Shown piece after piece: positions 10,190-21,986 of a stretch of 64,000 nucleotides of DNA (its first letter is position 1; the number at the start of each line of letters is the position of its first letter). The notes beneath the pieces are model-generated. The model did not search any database, was not told the DNA's origin, and saw only the letters and a list, made by a program, of their open reading frames with translations. A program made the position numbers and the translations under genes. The stretch is from Sciurus carolinensis (Eukaryota > Chordata > Mammalia > Rodentia > Sciuridae): positions 38,162,998 through 38,226,997 of the forward strand of contig NC_062223.1 of NCBI RefSeq assembly GCF_902686445.1. The letters are read 5' to 3'.

Positions 10190-10350
10190 AATTGAATAGT
10201 TGTGTCCTTTGGGCAATACTTGGAATTTCCCTGGCCCTTGATTTTCTTATTTGTGGAATGGGAATGATAATATCTAATTTGTTGGATTGTTTTCTGAATT
10301 ACAAGTCATATTATGCAAAGCCCTAGTTTAATAGGCCCTCTAAGGAAGGC
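10190..10350 (+). mobile_element. MIR SINE (old)
   Basis: TGTGTCCTTTGGGCAATACTTGG, then TTTTCTTATTTGTGGAATGGGAATGATAATATCTAA, matches the MIR core ('TGACCTTGGGCAAGT..', 'CTCATCTGTAAAATGGGGATAATAATA'). It is followed by a degraded 'AAAGCCCTAG' region. Confidence 0.7.
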
Positions 10351-11314
10351 TGTTTGTTATGGTTATTCTTGGATTAATTAATTTGTATTTGCTTCCTAAG
10401 ATCGTGCAACTGACCTTACATTAGTTGTCAGATTCCTTTTCTGAGGTCTTATCAAGCCAGGTTGTCTGCAACATATCATTTTAAAATGTTGTTCCAGACC
10501 AGAAATTGTGAATAATGAATTTATACTAAAATGTATAGAAAAAAAATTAGCAAAAAATAGAAGAGAGTTTAGGAGAAAATAATGCTATTATTGTGTCTGA
10601 AGTTGTACAGCATTGCTCTTGGGTTTTAAATGTATCCTTTGGGCTATCTATGACATAGTTTGGAACTGGAATGTACAAAATAAAGGCAAAGTCTATGCAA
10701 TTATATAATTTAAGTTAAAGGTATAGAATTCCATTACCACTACCCCAAAGTTCAAAACTTGAATTCACAGTCTTCTTTGATGTGATGAATCCTATATTAC
10801 CTAAAAAATGTCTTTACTTTGTGATAGGCTGAAGGCTCAACAGGAAGCATGGGATCAAGATGATCTAATGCAGATGTACATGTCTTATTGCTTGCATGTG
10901 CAAGTCTTCCAATACCAACTTGCCAGTGGTTTTTCTGAGGCAGCCAGTCATGATCATTGTTCAAGATTTCACTCTCTACAGTAGTGGCCTTGGGCTCTGT
11001 CCCTTTCCTCAACATGCGTCTAGGGAATTTTTCTCCATTTATGGAAAAAAGGATTCCTAGTATTGTAATTATTGTTATTCTTGATGTCATATCTTTGGAA
11101 TAGTATAGTCAGACTGGAGAGTTGTCCATTGCATTTTGATGCTATTTTTGAAGACAACTTAAAATTGGTGGCAATTTTGGAAAAGTATCTTAAAGTTGAC
11201 CATTTTCTCTTACCTTAAGGAAAGATGGAAATCATGTATGCATGTCCTCACCATTGGATAATTTTACTTTTTTATGTGCTATTTGTAGATGACAAAAAAT
11301 TAGGTAAAACTTAG

Positions 11315-11500
11315 ATGCAAGCAACCAACGTGAATTCAAATTCTGAGCTTTTCACTGGTCACATGCGTTACAGGCACCATTTAACTTCTCTGAGCCTGTT
11401 AGCTTAACTGTAAAATAGGACTATGGAACTGGTTGGTATGAGGATGAAGTCAGAAACCATATGTCATGCACAGCAAGCATTCAATAAATGTACATTTAAA
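11315..11500 (+). mobile_element. MIR SINE (old)
   Basis: The order is AATTCAAATTCTGAGC, TTAACTTCTCTGAGCCTGTTAGC, AACTGTAAAATAGGACTATG, GGTATGAGGATGAAGT, CAAGCATTCAATAAATGTA. This is near full length with the expected 3' end. Confidence 0.75.
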
Positions 11501-11974
11501 TTGATCATCTCTGACTTTAGTTTATGAAATTCATGGTTTGAAAAAAAACAGTCTGTTGTGAACTGTTAATTCACATTTTCGCTGACATACATTTAAAAGG
11601 AGAAATATGTAGACAGCATCAAGTTTTAGGTAAAACATAAGTACTTACAACCATTTTTTGCAAGGTCCTGCAGTTTTGACACATATTTGAAAGTGCGGTC
11701 AATGTCATTCCCTCAGCAAGGATTGGGAAATATACTCAGTGAGTTGTTTAAAATGCACTCAGTGTGTACGTAAACTTTGGTGAGATGGTCAATTATTTTA
11801 TATTATAGGCACAAAAAAAGAATGATTTGTAAATGGTGTCTAAGGAGACTCTCTAAGGGAATTAAGAATCTGCCACATCTTAGTTTTCTTCAAAATGACT
11901 TCTCTGGAGAAATGTAAATTTGACAGTTGAAATTTGGTTAGGCAGATCTTGTGGCTAAACAATGTGCTTATAAC

Positions 11975-12080
11975 ACTTTCTGAGGGCAAGGGCTCTATTT
12001 TGTTTGCTGTCATGTCCTCAGCTCCTAAGAGAAGTGCCTGACAAACAGTGTGCATGCAATCAATTGTCCTTGAATGACTA
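11975..12080 (+). mobile_element. L2 LINE 3' end
   Basis: CTGAGGGCAAGGGCTCTATTTTGTTTGCTGTCATGTCCTCAGCTCCTAAGAGAAGTGCCTGACAAACAG is the classic L2 3' tail ('GAGGGCAGGGAC..TGTATCCCCAGCGCCTAGCACAGTGCCTGGCACA'). It ends in CCTTGAATGA. Confidence 0.7.
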
Positions 12081-12239
12081 AATTTAAGAATTACTCCCTT
12101 CTAAAGGACTCACATGCGTGTGTATATCTGTGTGTATGCACATACACACCTGTGGGTCCACACATATAAACAAGTCTTGTTTTTAGGAATCTATAGAGGT
12201 TTCCTGAGAAAGGCCAGTTAATGTAGTAAATGTACACAC

Positions 12240-12272
12240 ATGCACCACCACCACCACCAACCACCACCACCA
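12240..12272. repeat. Short (CCA)n run
   Basis: Imperfect CCA/CAC trinucleotides at about 12243-12272. The resulting poly-Gly/Val minus-strand frame is an artefact of the repeat. Confidence 0.85.
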
Positions 12273-12339
12273 TTGTGTGGCTTCCTTACGTTAGAAATGC
12301 CGAGGTCTGAAAGTTAGGTAATAAAGCATGCTTTTCTGA

Positions 12340-12450
12340 ATTTTGTTGTTATTAATGGACTGTGACATTTTGTACAAGTCACCTTACCTCCATAAGTCTT
12401 ATATTCTCCTTTGTTAAATAGAGGTAAAGCCTAAGGTTGCCCCATGAAGT
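12340..12450 (+). mobile_element. MIR SINE fragment (old)
   Basis: GGACTGTGACATTTTGTACAAGTCACCTTACCTCCATAAGTCTTATATTCTCCTTTGTTAAATAGAGGTAA follows the MIR core with about 25-30% divergence by eye. Confidence 0.6.
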
Positions 12451-12689
12451 AAGATTCTAGGATCCTGGGTTTATAGTTGACAACCTAGATATTCAGTACT
12501 TCTAGGAATTAAAAATATATAATCCCTAATCTCAGGTAACTGGTTATTAAAATATGAAGAAGAACAGCATAGTATTATGTGAGAAAGACAGAATCAGTGT
12601 TGCAATGGCAGATAGGTGGGTAAAAAGCTGAAATAAGTAACTAGAATATTTGTAGGAATTTATACTATGAGATTCGGAAATGCACACAC

Positions 12690-12860
12690 TGAATTCAGTC
12701 TTTATCTTATCACCTTCCAGCTGGTGGATCCTAGCTTGGCCAGGTAAACTTGCTAACCCTCAGTTCCTCAACTGTAAAATTATAAATTTTTTTCTCTCAT
12801 TATTTTGGGAGCATGAAGATATGCAAGTATTTGGCATATGAATGGTATTCAATCATAAGT
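12690..12860 (+). mobile_element. MIR SINE (old)
   Basis: AGCTTGGCCAGGTAAACTTGCTAACCCTCAGTTCCTCAACTGTAAAATTATAA corresponds to the MIR core. It is followed by GGAGCATGAAGATATGCAAG and a TTGGCATATGAATGGTATTCAAT end. Confidence 0.65.
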
Positions 12861-13164
12861 AATAGGTTCCTTGCCTTTTTTGAAATCTTTGCTTATTCTC
12901 TATAGAAACATTTAACTGATAGTCTGTGTTTTGCATTACATTTACTGAGTATGCAAATAAGATGTTTTGCCAACTTTACTATCAAAGTAGCTGAGTTTAT
13001 TTTTGGTATTTTTTCAGTAAATTCATAATGATGTCTAAAATGATGTAACCCTTATGTAAGATTAATATATTTTTATTTCAGCCTATGTACAGACTTAACA
13101 GCAGCCTTAGATCCTTACAGATGTTTCAACATGTATGGGGTTTAGAAGCATAACTTAATACTAA

Positions 13165-13330
13165 CAATAATAATTACCACTTATTGAGCATTTGATATGC
13201 ACAACGCTATGTTGAGAATATAACATGTTTTTCTCCTTAATCTTCACTTAAGGAACAGAAGTTGGGTAATTTGTCTCAGATCATAAAAATTTTAGCAACA
13301 AAAAGATGGGACTAGAAATGGAAGCTACTT
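13165..13330 (-). mobile_element. MIR-type SINE fragment, minus
   Basis: ATTACCACTTATTGAGCATTTGATATGCACAACGCTATG is the reverse-strand 3' end common to MIR and MIR3 ('TTATTGAGCACCTACTATGTGCCAGGCACTGTG'). It is followed by AGGAACAGAAGTTGGGTAATTTG. Confidence 0.6.
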
Positions 13331-13729
13331 ACCTCCTCATTGTAAGATCCAAGATCAGGATCAGTAAACTCAAACTTGTGTAAGTAGTAATAAATAAACA
13401 TGGCAGTTCACCATCGTAAAATCTTGTGTTTAATCTGAATATTTTCACTGGGATTGGGATGTTTGCCTTTTCCCTCCATCCTGTTTCCTGGAATGAAAGT
13501 TTTCCAGCTTCTTAGTTTCATATGACTTGCATAATTTCATAAGTCTTCAATAATATCCAAGTGTATCCCCAAGTAAGGAGGGGACAGTTTCTAAGAAAGA
13601 TCCAAGAAAAATGGCTGAAACTGACACATCCTATCTACTATAGAGAAAAACTTCATAAAATGTTATTAGCTTATATAGAAAATGAGAACTAAGTTTGGTG
13701 CCAATAAGTTTGGTCTTCAGATGAAGCAC

Positions 13730-14590
13730 CTGTACACCGGATGGGCTCCTAATTGATGGTAGTCCGCCTCATCTTTGATCTCTCTGTAGCACCCAATACC
13801 ATTGTCTCCCACTGGCTTCCTGAAACCATTGCAGAGGTTTGGGGCATTGGGCATTGATCACTTCCTTACATTTCACTTTATCCTCCTTCTGTTTTCTTAT
13901 TGCACTCTATAATGCTGGTGGCTTTCTGTGACTCTTCTGAGTCTCTCTACATTCTTGAGAGATGTCAGTTGAGTTTGGTTTTGTAGGTGAAACTCAACTC
14001 CTTGCCACCTTGCTTATACTCTCAAGACTCCTAAGTCTTCTTCAACCCTGTTAATGCACCTGGGTCTCCTGCTGGCCTCTCAAACTTCATACATTGACTT
14101 AGTACTGATCATTATCACTCCAGGAACCTACATACTTACCTTCTCCCTTTCCCTATATTCTATCAGTGTATTTATAGTACAAAATCTATACTCTTCTCTC
14201 CACATTACATCTGGCCAGCCTCTCTGATCTCACTGCTATATTAAATGCCTTATTTTTCTGGAGGTAGGCCAGATTAGTTTTGACTTGAACTTTGTGAGGG
14301 CCACTTTGTTTGCCCTCTCTTTCTATGTTAAGTCTCAGAACAAGTTAATGCTTCCAGGAGAATCTTTCCCAGCTGCTCTGGATGCTCTGAGTCTCCCTGT
14401 GCCCTGTGCATGAACATCTTGTTTATTACCTGTGATACCTCTGATTATAACATATTTCCTTACTTGGACAGAAACCACAGGTGGTGACTTCCTTTAGGGT
14501 GTGGATCCCATAACTCTTATCATCTCCCATATCTAAATAAAATAGGAGTTTTCAAAACATTTTTTTGGAACCAATAAATGAGTGGATGAT
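13730..14590 (+). mobile_element. L2 LINE 3' region
   Basis: Several L2 landmarks occur in order: CTGGCTTCCTGAAACCATTGC (~13813), CTTGCTTATACTCTCAAGACTCC (~14010), CTGGCCTCTCAAACTTCATAC (~14070), GTGATACCTCTGATTATAACATATTTCC (~14430), and a tail with GTGTGGATCCCATAACTCTTATCATCTCC..AATAAATGAGTGGATGA (~14500-14588). It is eroded and has no usable frame. Confidence 0.6.
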
Positions 14591-15317
14591 CTAACAAATC
14601 TTTAGTATAAAGAGATCCCTTCAGCTTATTGTATGAGGTAGACCATTATTTTTCCAATATTTTTGCCATTAAGATCATCTTTTATTATTTTTCCACTAGG
14701 TACCATATTTCAAAACTACTTTGTGTAATAAATACATTGCAATTTGCTCCTCCATTTTAACTAATAGAAAACATAGATGCCAGTCATCACTTCTTAAAAT
14801 ACACAAGATGAATATTGTTACCATGAGTTGATATAAATTGAACTAAAAACAAAGGTGCTTAATTAACTTATGCAATTCCATGCATGCCTGAATGGTTTCT
14901 TTGACTTTTTGACATATTAATAATAATAACTACCTTTGAGGATCCTGTTTTGAAAAATAGTGGTTTAAATAGATTTGAGTGCCAAATTTATGTTCTAATT
15001 TATAGCTGCTGACAAGTTCACTGCAGGTTTTGCAATGCATAATGCTCACTGACAACATTCACCAAGACCCCATGGCTCACAAACATTAAGGTACCACTTA
15101 GAGTTGTGCTCTGCAGTCTTCACAGTTGTATGAGGTAGGCCTTCCTATTCATGAATGACCTTCAGATAAAGACTATGATTTGCAAGTTTGAAGACTGCCC
15201 ACATATGCACATGTGAAAGAAGGAACTGGAACGATATCTTTTAGTAAAAGTGTCTTGATTCCAAAAAAAAAAAAAATGAAAAAGTAAGCTGCACTATTTA
15301 TCATGACAAATGAACTC
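14591..15317. other. Unique AT-rich DNA
   Basis: No recognised repeat or exon. A short A run occurs at about 15261-15274. Confidence 0.45.
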
Positions 15318-15547
15318 CTATTTTTGTTTGTTTGTTTGTTTTTGTACTGAGGATTAAACCCAGGGGAGGAATTAATCACTGAACCACATCCCTAGTTCCT
15401 TTTTTATATTTTATTTAGAGTCAGAGTCTCTTAGTCTAATTGCTTAAGGCCTCGCTAAATTGCTGAGACTGGCTTTGAACTTGAGATCCTCCTGCCTCAG
15501 CCTCCCGAGCTGCTGGACTTACAGGCATGTGCCTCCATGCCTGGCGA
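15318..15547 (-). mobile_element. B1-dID SINE
   Basis: On the plus strand one reads a (GTTT)n tail, 'TGTACTGAGGATTAAACCCAGGG..' (ID half, reversed), a T-rich linker, then '..GCTTTGAACTTGAGATCCTCCTGCCTCAGCCTCCCGAGCTGCTGGACTTACAGGCATGTGCC' (B1 half, reversed). Both monomers are nearly complete, so the insertion is full length. Confidence 0.88.
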
Positions 15548-16860
15548 ACACTTGGTTTTATGAGATCTGACCATACACTTTCATGTTGCTTTGGCTTCAT
15601 GCTTCAGAAGCAGCCACAGTAAACACTGAATTAGAAGAAGGAATGTACTAAATGGTAAGATACTATTTAGTGATCCTTCAATTTTAATTTTATGGATTCT
15701 TATTCTTAAATCTTTGAAGGTAAATGATTACTTTGGAGTATCTGATTTTTCAGGAAGTCCTTTTTAAAAAGTTTTTCTTCTAGTGTTAGGTGATTTCTTT
15801 CCATGTAGAGATTGTTATTATTAATCTCTAATAGTAAAAATTATAAATAATAGAGTATTAATAGCAATATTCATCATGCTTTTGAAACCTAACTATCCCT
15901 TTTAATCCTCTCAACAAGTTTTATTCTGGACTTCCGCCTACACTACTACACCCCTGTGATAGAACTCGAGGTGTTGGGAAGATGGGCAAAGACCTATTAG
16001 GAAGAGCCTGTGATGAATGTGGTCCATGGTTCTTGCTAAACTACAGACTGCTGAGACAACACTGTTTTATGTGGGGAGGGTCCCACTTGTTTATTTCATC
16101 AGTTTTTTTCCAGTCATGATAGTAAATGTAAGAATTCAGCCATCTGATTTTATTTCTTTATTTGCTCTGAGTAGGTAGGACAGGGGAAGGTGGGGAGCTT
16201 CACAGATTAAAAATGAGAGGATCATTTTTCTTTTTAGACAGTCTCTTAATTATTAAACTCGTCTGTTACTGTAGATGTGGCCCAGCTTAAAACAGGTTGG
16301 TTGACTTATTTGTGACACTTTAATAGATACCCTGTTGTTAATGCAACTGATCATTTGTATGTTATTTGTTTATTGCCCTACGAGTAGTACTAAGGAATTT
16401 GTTTCAAAGACACTAGACACGCTTTCTTGCAGCTAATTGCTTGATAATGATAGTAGGAACTTCAGTAACTAAGATATGGAGTTTCTAACAAAGGTATCTG
16501 GCATTTGAAAATGTAAAGATTTTTTTTTTTTTTCTCCTGAAAGGTTTGACATTGAGTCTGAGACAGATCTCAGAGTGTGTTGGTTTTTACATCCTTGGCA
16601 TGAGGTGGGGATGGTGGGTGAGAAAGAAAGGGAGGAGGATAATCTCACCCTGGCTGTTCTAACCTGCACAGAGAGAACAGTAATAGCTAAGTTAGTTATC
16701 TCTACGAGTCACCCCAGCAGGGACCAGAGCATATGTGTGGGTGACTGGATTCAAATCCACTATGAAGAATAATCCAGGGAACTCTGGCACCTACTAATTG
16801 AATAGGCGAAAAGTCAGAAGCCTCCCTAAAAGAGTTAATGTCGGCACAGTGGTGTTCAGG
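15548..16860. other. Unique, no gene seen
   Basis: AT-rich to mixed composition; no repeat, RNA gene or exon was recognised. A 13-T run lies near 16520-16534. Confidence 0.45.
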
Positions 16861-16905
16861 AAGGCAAGAATGGAACTCTGAAGCCTTTCTCTGTATTGTT
16901 TGAAC

Positions 16906-16919
16906 GTTGCCATGGCAAT
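16906..16919. promoter_or_regulatory. Candidate RFX X-box
   Basis: GTTGCCATGGCAAT is a near-palindromic match to the RFX-family X-box GTTGCCATGGCAAC, with one mismatch. It lies at the start of a non-repetitive, relatively GC-rich stretch reaching about 18.3 kb. Occupancy is inferred. Confidence 0.5.
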
Positions 16920-18321
16920 AGTTTCCAGCAGAAGTTACATGTTTTTCAATTCCCCAAAGCGGCAAGCAGCCTTTCCCTCTCCTTCTCACCCTCCCTCCAT
17001 CCCTCCCGATCTGTCTCCATCCCTATTCCTCACCTCCCCTTCCCTTCCCTCCTTCCTCTGTCCTTCCTTTTGTTCTCACTTCCCTTAACTCATTCCCCAT
17101 TGACAACAACAATATTCCAACTCCAAGACATTGCTTTTAGGCAGAAAGAGAATCAGACATATAGTTTTCTATCCAGGTTTCTGTTGTGCCCGTCTGTTTA
17201 TGTATTAAAGACCTAATTAGACGGAAGCTGTGGATGGAGGCAGGGTTAGGGCTTTCCCTTGTTGGTAGGACACAGAACATATTATAATGGTTGGTGTTGT
17301 GGTGATATGTTAATTGGATCGCTCCAGGCAAGTGCAGAGCAGCAGTCTCTGACAATTAGAAAGAACAATGACTTTACTATGAAGGAGTCCACTCTCTCAA
17401 CCAGTGGGAGGATTAGCATGCATTGCAGGTCTCTGGAAGGTTCCTGTAGACCCTGAGAGAGATCTGCAGTTGGAAATGCCTCCTGTCTCTTTAAAGCTAT
17501 ACTGCTGCCTCTCACTTAGCTTACTTCACTGCCAAGGAAGGAGAAGCGAGAGATCTGGTTCTGTGGGCTGGTGGGGGAACCCTGTTGCAGACCTGGGCCA
17601 TAGGATATATCGCAGGGACGTTAGGAAGAAATCTTTGCCTGCTTAATGCACGTGGCCAGTGAATTGTGAAATGGGTCTCATTAGAGCCTTTCATATCCCG
17701 GCATGTGCCAAAGTGCTTTGCCGGCACAGGGCCATCACTTCAGGTCCAACCCTGCTGCTGATCACTGCAGCCAAGAAGGGACAGAGGCTCTGTCTGTGTT
17801 AAAGACTTCGGTCCCATCCCTCTGTCTACTGTTCATTGTAAGGCTGCTCTGAGCCTTTCAGTCCAGCCAGGGATGAGGCACAGCACAGCCCCTAGGTGTT
17901 TGTTGAGAGGAAATATTAAGGATTTGGAGCTGAAGGGCTTGAGCCTGTCAGTGGGTGCTGACCCCACGTGGTCTTTTCCCCAGATCTGGTGTTGAAGTCG
18001 TACCTAAGTTCCTGCAGATACGCCCAGATGCTCTCCCGACGACGGAGAGGGCCAAATGAGTCATCAGGGACCTTTGTGTTATTAGATACAGAGGAGCTCT
18101 TTACTTGTTCTCAGATTCTCAGAATAGATATTTCACAATGAAATGGTACCTCCCGGAGCATAGCAACCGTGAATTCTAGCAGCTGCAGAGTGCTGAGTGC
18201 TGTCTGTCAGACCTTCTGCCCCTCGTGTCTACAGCATCCCACGATTCAACAAGAATGGTGATTTCAAAGCCAGGGACATTAAGACCCAGATTGATCTGAG
18301 CCTTCGCCCATCTTAGATTGT
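16920..18321. other. Candidate cis-regulatory (enhancer-like) block
   Basis: No interspersed repeat is recognisable for about 1.4 kb, apart from a C/T-rich run at 16970-17070. Base composition is more GC-rich than the surroundings, and factor-type motifs cluster: an X-box at 16906, CACGTG at 17965, TGAGTCA at 18057, and CAGCTG/CTGCAG-rich sequence near 18180. Such repeat-free islands are often conserved regulatory DNA. This is an inference; conservation was not tested. Confidence 0.35.
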
Positions 18322-18460
18322 AGTTTTGAGCAATTTCCCCATCCTTGGGAACCTCAGCATGAAGTGGAAATAGCTACAGGACAGGGATACGAGGAGGTAT
18401 AATTGAAATAAGGCATGGAAAGCTTGTAGCAGAGTACCTATCATGTGAAAATACTCAGGA
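18322..18460 (+). mobile_element. MIR-like SINE fragment (old)
   Basis: TTGAGCAATTTCCCCATCCTTGGGAACCTCAGCATGAAGTGGAAATAGC, then GGAGGTATAATTGAAATAAGGCATGGAAAG and AGAGTACCTATCATGTGAA, follow MIR order with heavy divergence. Confidence 0.45.
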
Positions 18461-18801
18461 TATTATTGATAAAACTATCAATGGCATTTTTTCTTACAAT
18501 ATTGTGAAATAATCACCTAAGCATGTGTCTGAGGAAGAAAGGAGTCAAAGTAATTAAGTGAAGTTCTTTTAATAGAAAAAGGGAAAGTGGCATTAAAAGA
18601 TAAATTTATGAATTTGGAATGGTGGAATTGCTGATGTTTCTTGTATTGCTGTATAATGTGGAAAGCAGAAGTGAAGGGACCAATAGAATAAATGTTCATT
18701 GCTTTCATTTTGGATATGTGATTTATACCTAGTCATTTTAGTGTTTCCTTGTGGGCTTGATAACTTGAACCTGACTCAGTAGTGATGTCTTAGTCTAGTC
18801 T

Positions 18802-18806
<5 letters not shown>

Positions 18807-18845
<39 letters not shown>
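18807..18845. repeat. Poly(A) tract (39 A)
   Basis: The longest homopolymer in the window. No SINE or L1 body was recognised immediately 5' of it. Confidence 0.95.
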
Positions 18846-18847
<2 letters not shown>

Positions 18848-20120
18848 ATGGTAAGCAAAAAGATTGGTACAAGTAACTGAAAAGTTCTGTTGTGCATGGA
18901 GTTCAGGTACAGTTTGATCCAGATGTTCACAATGACATTGGGAATACAATTATTTTCTCTGTAATACTCTTGGCTTAGTCTTTGTCTTAGCAAAATCAGA
19001 GAGCATCCTGAAATCTATGATGACTGGACTATATGCCATTCATGAACCACCCTTGTCTTAAGGAAATGGAATTGAGGATCAAAAGCACCCCTTCAGGGAA
19101 CTTGTGGGTTTATTGAAAAACAAGAGAAATCAAGAATTGGAAAGAAAAATCACAAGTATCTTTCTTATGTCTGCTGGTAAAGAGTGGAAACAACAATTTA
19201 ATGTGTTTCACAATGTAAATTGCTACAAGGGTTACTTTGTTTCCACTTCTCTGTAATGCTACATTGTACATAAATATTCAGGTTTCCATAGCCATTCAAG
19301 GAGTTCTTTTTTCCTGTAAATCATGTAACTGTAACTACTTTTCATTGGGTTAACTTTATCTACATTTGTATTATTGTGGCTTTGTTCTTTTCTTAGGAAC
19401 AGGTCCCCCCCCCCCCCTTTTTGTTTTGTAAAGGGAATGTGCAGGTTGTCTGGAAATGAGGGGAGATAAAGCAAAAACAAAACAAAACAAAACAGAAATT
19501 TCTTCAGTTGATAACAAGCCACTGGGAGAGATCTTTTAAACCACCTCAAACATGCTCTTGGCATGCCTGGGTAGATGAAGCACCAGTCATGAATATACTT
19601 ATCTGACCCAGGTAGGATGCAATCCATTTGGTCAAAGCAGAGTTCTCCGCAGCAACCTCGTCTATCCCAGATCTCTCCGTTTTATCTACCCAGGGGTGGT
19701 GATCAAATGCATCACAATGTCCTGTGCTTCTTCCTAGGCAGGTGGAAGAAATAATTACCTGGTCTTTGGAGTCAGATCTTTGCTCAGAGGCTCTGTTCAT
19801 AGCACATGACTGCTTACCACATTCGAAGACTGGGAGTTATCTGTTTTCTAGTCTTGTACTGTTGTGTTCTTTTCTGGAAACACCACAGACAGTTAATTAA
19901 TATTGTTATAATGACATGCTCATAATTAATTATTAAACCAAGTTCATATCCTTCTCAAAATAGCTATTGAACAGCAGATGAATGTTGGGGTATGAATTTT
20001 CTGGAAAGTTGAAAGAATGCCATTTTGATCACCTTTAAATGGATGGAATTTAGTTGATTATTACATATTTTATCCCACTGTAACCTCCTACCACCTGCAA
20101 TAATAATATGAATAAACCAA
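18846..20120. other. Unique, no gene seen
   Basis: AT-rich DNA holding a 13-C run at about 19405-19417 and short (AAAAC)n at about 19474-19492. Open frames of 80-120 codons on the minus strand here lack any domain I recognise. Confidence 0.45.
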
Positions 20121-20124
20121 TAAT

Positions 20125-20320
20125 GCATAATATTTATTGAGTGACTACTATGTATAGGCATCATTCTAAATACTTTCCCATTTATAAACAGTAATCTACA
20201 TGCACAGAGCACCATTTTCAAAGGTGAGACAAGGGAAATTTGGGTGGGCTCAATAACTTACCTGTATCACAGGGCAGTGAACAACAGGACTCTGCTTTAA
20301 ACCTCTGTTGATCCTAGTGG
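20125..20320 (-). mobile_element. MIR-type SINE, minus
   Basis: ATATTTATTGAGTGACTACTATGTATAGGCATCATTCTAAATACTTTCCCA, then GTGAGACAAGGGAAATTTGGGTGGGCTCAATAACTTACC and GCAGTGAACAACAGGACTCTGCTTTAAACC, reads as a reversed MIR-like copy from 3' end to 5' end. Confidence 0.65.
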
Positions 20321-21649
20321 TTTTTCTACTCTGCTGTACTGCTTCTCACATGGAACTCTAACAAAAAATACTCTGATTTGATTTCTTGAAAGAAACCGAA
20401 ATGCAAAAGCTTCAACTGTTTCCTTTAATCCTATTTGCTTTTATTTTTTCTTCCTTTCTCTCCTGATGTCCTCAGCTTTGACTATCTCTTATAGTATTTT
20501 GCATCTTCTATTTTGATTGGGATCGCTGCCCAGTCATGACTCTGGATGTTTGAAGGTAAAATTTCACCAGTACCACTTCTTTTAAACTTAGCACCCATTT
20601 GAGATTACCACACATAAACCTCAGGGGCATTTTAGGAGGATCTGTTGTCGGTCTTGTTGTGGCTCTTCTGGTCTTAGGTTGGCAAGAGTGAAGAAGAATT
20701 TCATATCCTAAAGGTCTCTAACAGTGAAACTTCCAGTACCTATACAGATAGTGGTGGGCAGCCTCATTGCTTAAGATACAGTGTTACTAATAATCTCTGT
20801 CTTAGGTACGTGTGTCCCACTTATTTATTGTCTTATTTTAACAATTCGAAGTCATTCTCCTTCATGTGCAGAAAATGGAAATAAGGGCCCTTCTTCCATA
20901 GGTCTTAAAACTTGACTCTTTTCCTTCCAGGATGGTACAAGGGGGAAGCAGAAGGAGATGTAGCTTTAGGAAACCATCGTTACTGTCTTTCCCAGCAAAA
21001 CAATTTAAAAAATTAGCACTCTAGTCTCATCTGGGCATAGGGCCAGAGAGAAGCAGTGCCCCCAATCAGTCCTCACTCTTCAGCCTACCACCCTTTATTT
21101 TCTTTATGACACACGGTACTTGCAATAGCAGGAAAGGAGGCCAGGGCACGATGTAACTGCAGGATCTACGGACACAATCGCCCGCTCCGTTTTATACGCA
21201 CATGTGTGATTCCATCCCTTTATCTCAGTGTCCTGAATTCCCCCACGACTTCTGCCGGAGTGCCTTCTAAACACACGTGCCAGCTATCTTTCTCTGCTAT
21301 TCAAGATACAAGAGAAAGGACCGCACTTTGGGGCAATACACTGTGGATTCAGGGCATGGTTGAATATCCAGAGAATGATTCTTCTTATTGCCTACTACAT
21401 GTTTGACCCAAAATTTTCTGTACAAAGAATATAAAGTGACTTTAATATCAATTGTGGATTTTTATACTCACATCTAAAAGTTAAAAAAAAAATGGAAAAG
21501 GCTTTCTGCTGCTCACTATTGTATAATATGGGGACTGCTGCTTCCTGTCCCTTGGGACTGGCAAGGCAGAGCAGGGTCTTGCTTCTTATTGTCCCTAGAA
21601 TATGCCCCTTTCTCTCCTGATCCAAGTTGCTAGCACTTATCCAACCTGG
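20321..21649. other. Unique, no gene seen
   Basis: No repeats, exons or RNA genes were recognised. A few CpGs near 21170-21200 and 21240-21330 stand out but do not form an island. Confidence 0.45.
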
Positions 21650-21953
21650 GTAACTATAATCACTCCTGGTTTGCCTTCTCCTTTCAGTCTGTCTTTCTCA
21701 CCAGTCGTGTATCTTCCGACACACTGCTTTATTCCTGTGCCCCTACCAGTCAGCTCTCCCATATGAAAAGGATTCCAGACGCTGTGCCCTGGCTCTTCTC
21801 TAGCCCTTCTTCTGTAAGTTCCTCATGTATTTCTTTGCTCTGCCATGTTTCCATTTTTTTTTTCTCTTTCCACTTTATATGGATTGTCATTATTTATGCT
21901 TCTTATTTGTTTCCCCACCTAGAATGAAGGTTCCCTGAGGTCAGCCCTTGGAT
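21650..21953 (+). mobile_element. L2 LINE 3' fragment
   Basis: TGCCCTGGCTCTTCTCTAGCCC, CCTCATGTATTTCTTTGCTCTGCC, and finally CCACCTAGAATGAAGGTTCCCTGAGGTCAG correspond to the L2 3' region ('TAGAATGTAAGCTCCCTGAGGGCAG'). Confidence 0.5.
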
Positions 21954-21986
21954 ATACACACCACACACACACACACACACACACAC
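21954..21986. repeat. (CA)n microsatellite
   Basis: About 13 uninterrupted CA units preceded by ATACACAC. It sits directly after the L2 fragment. Confidence 0.95.
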
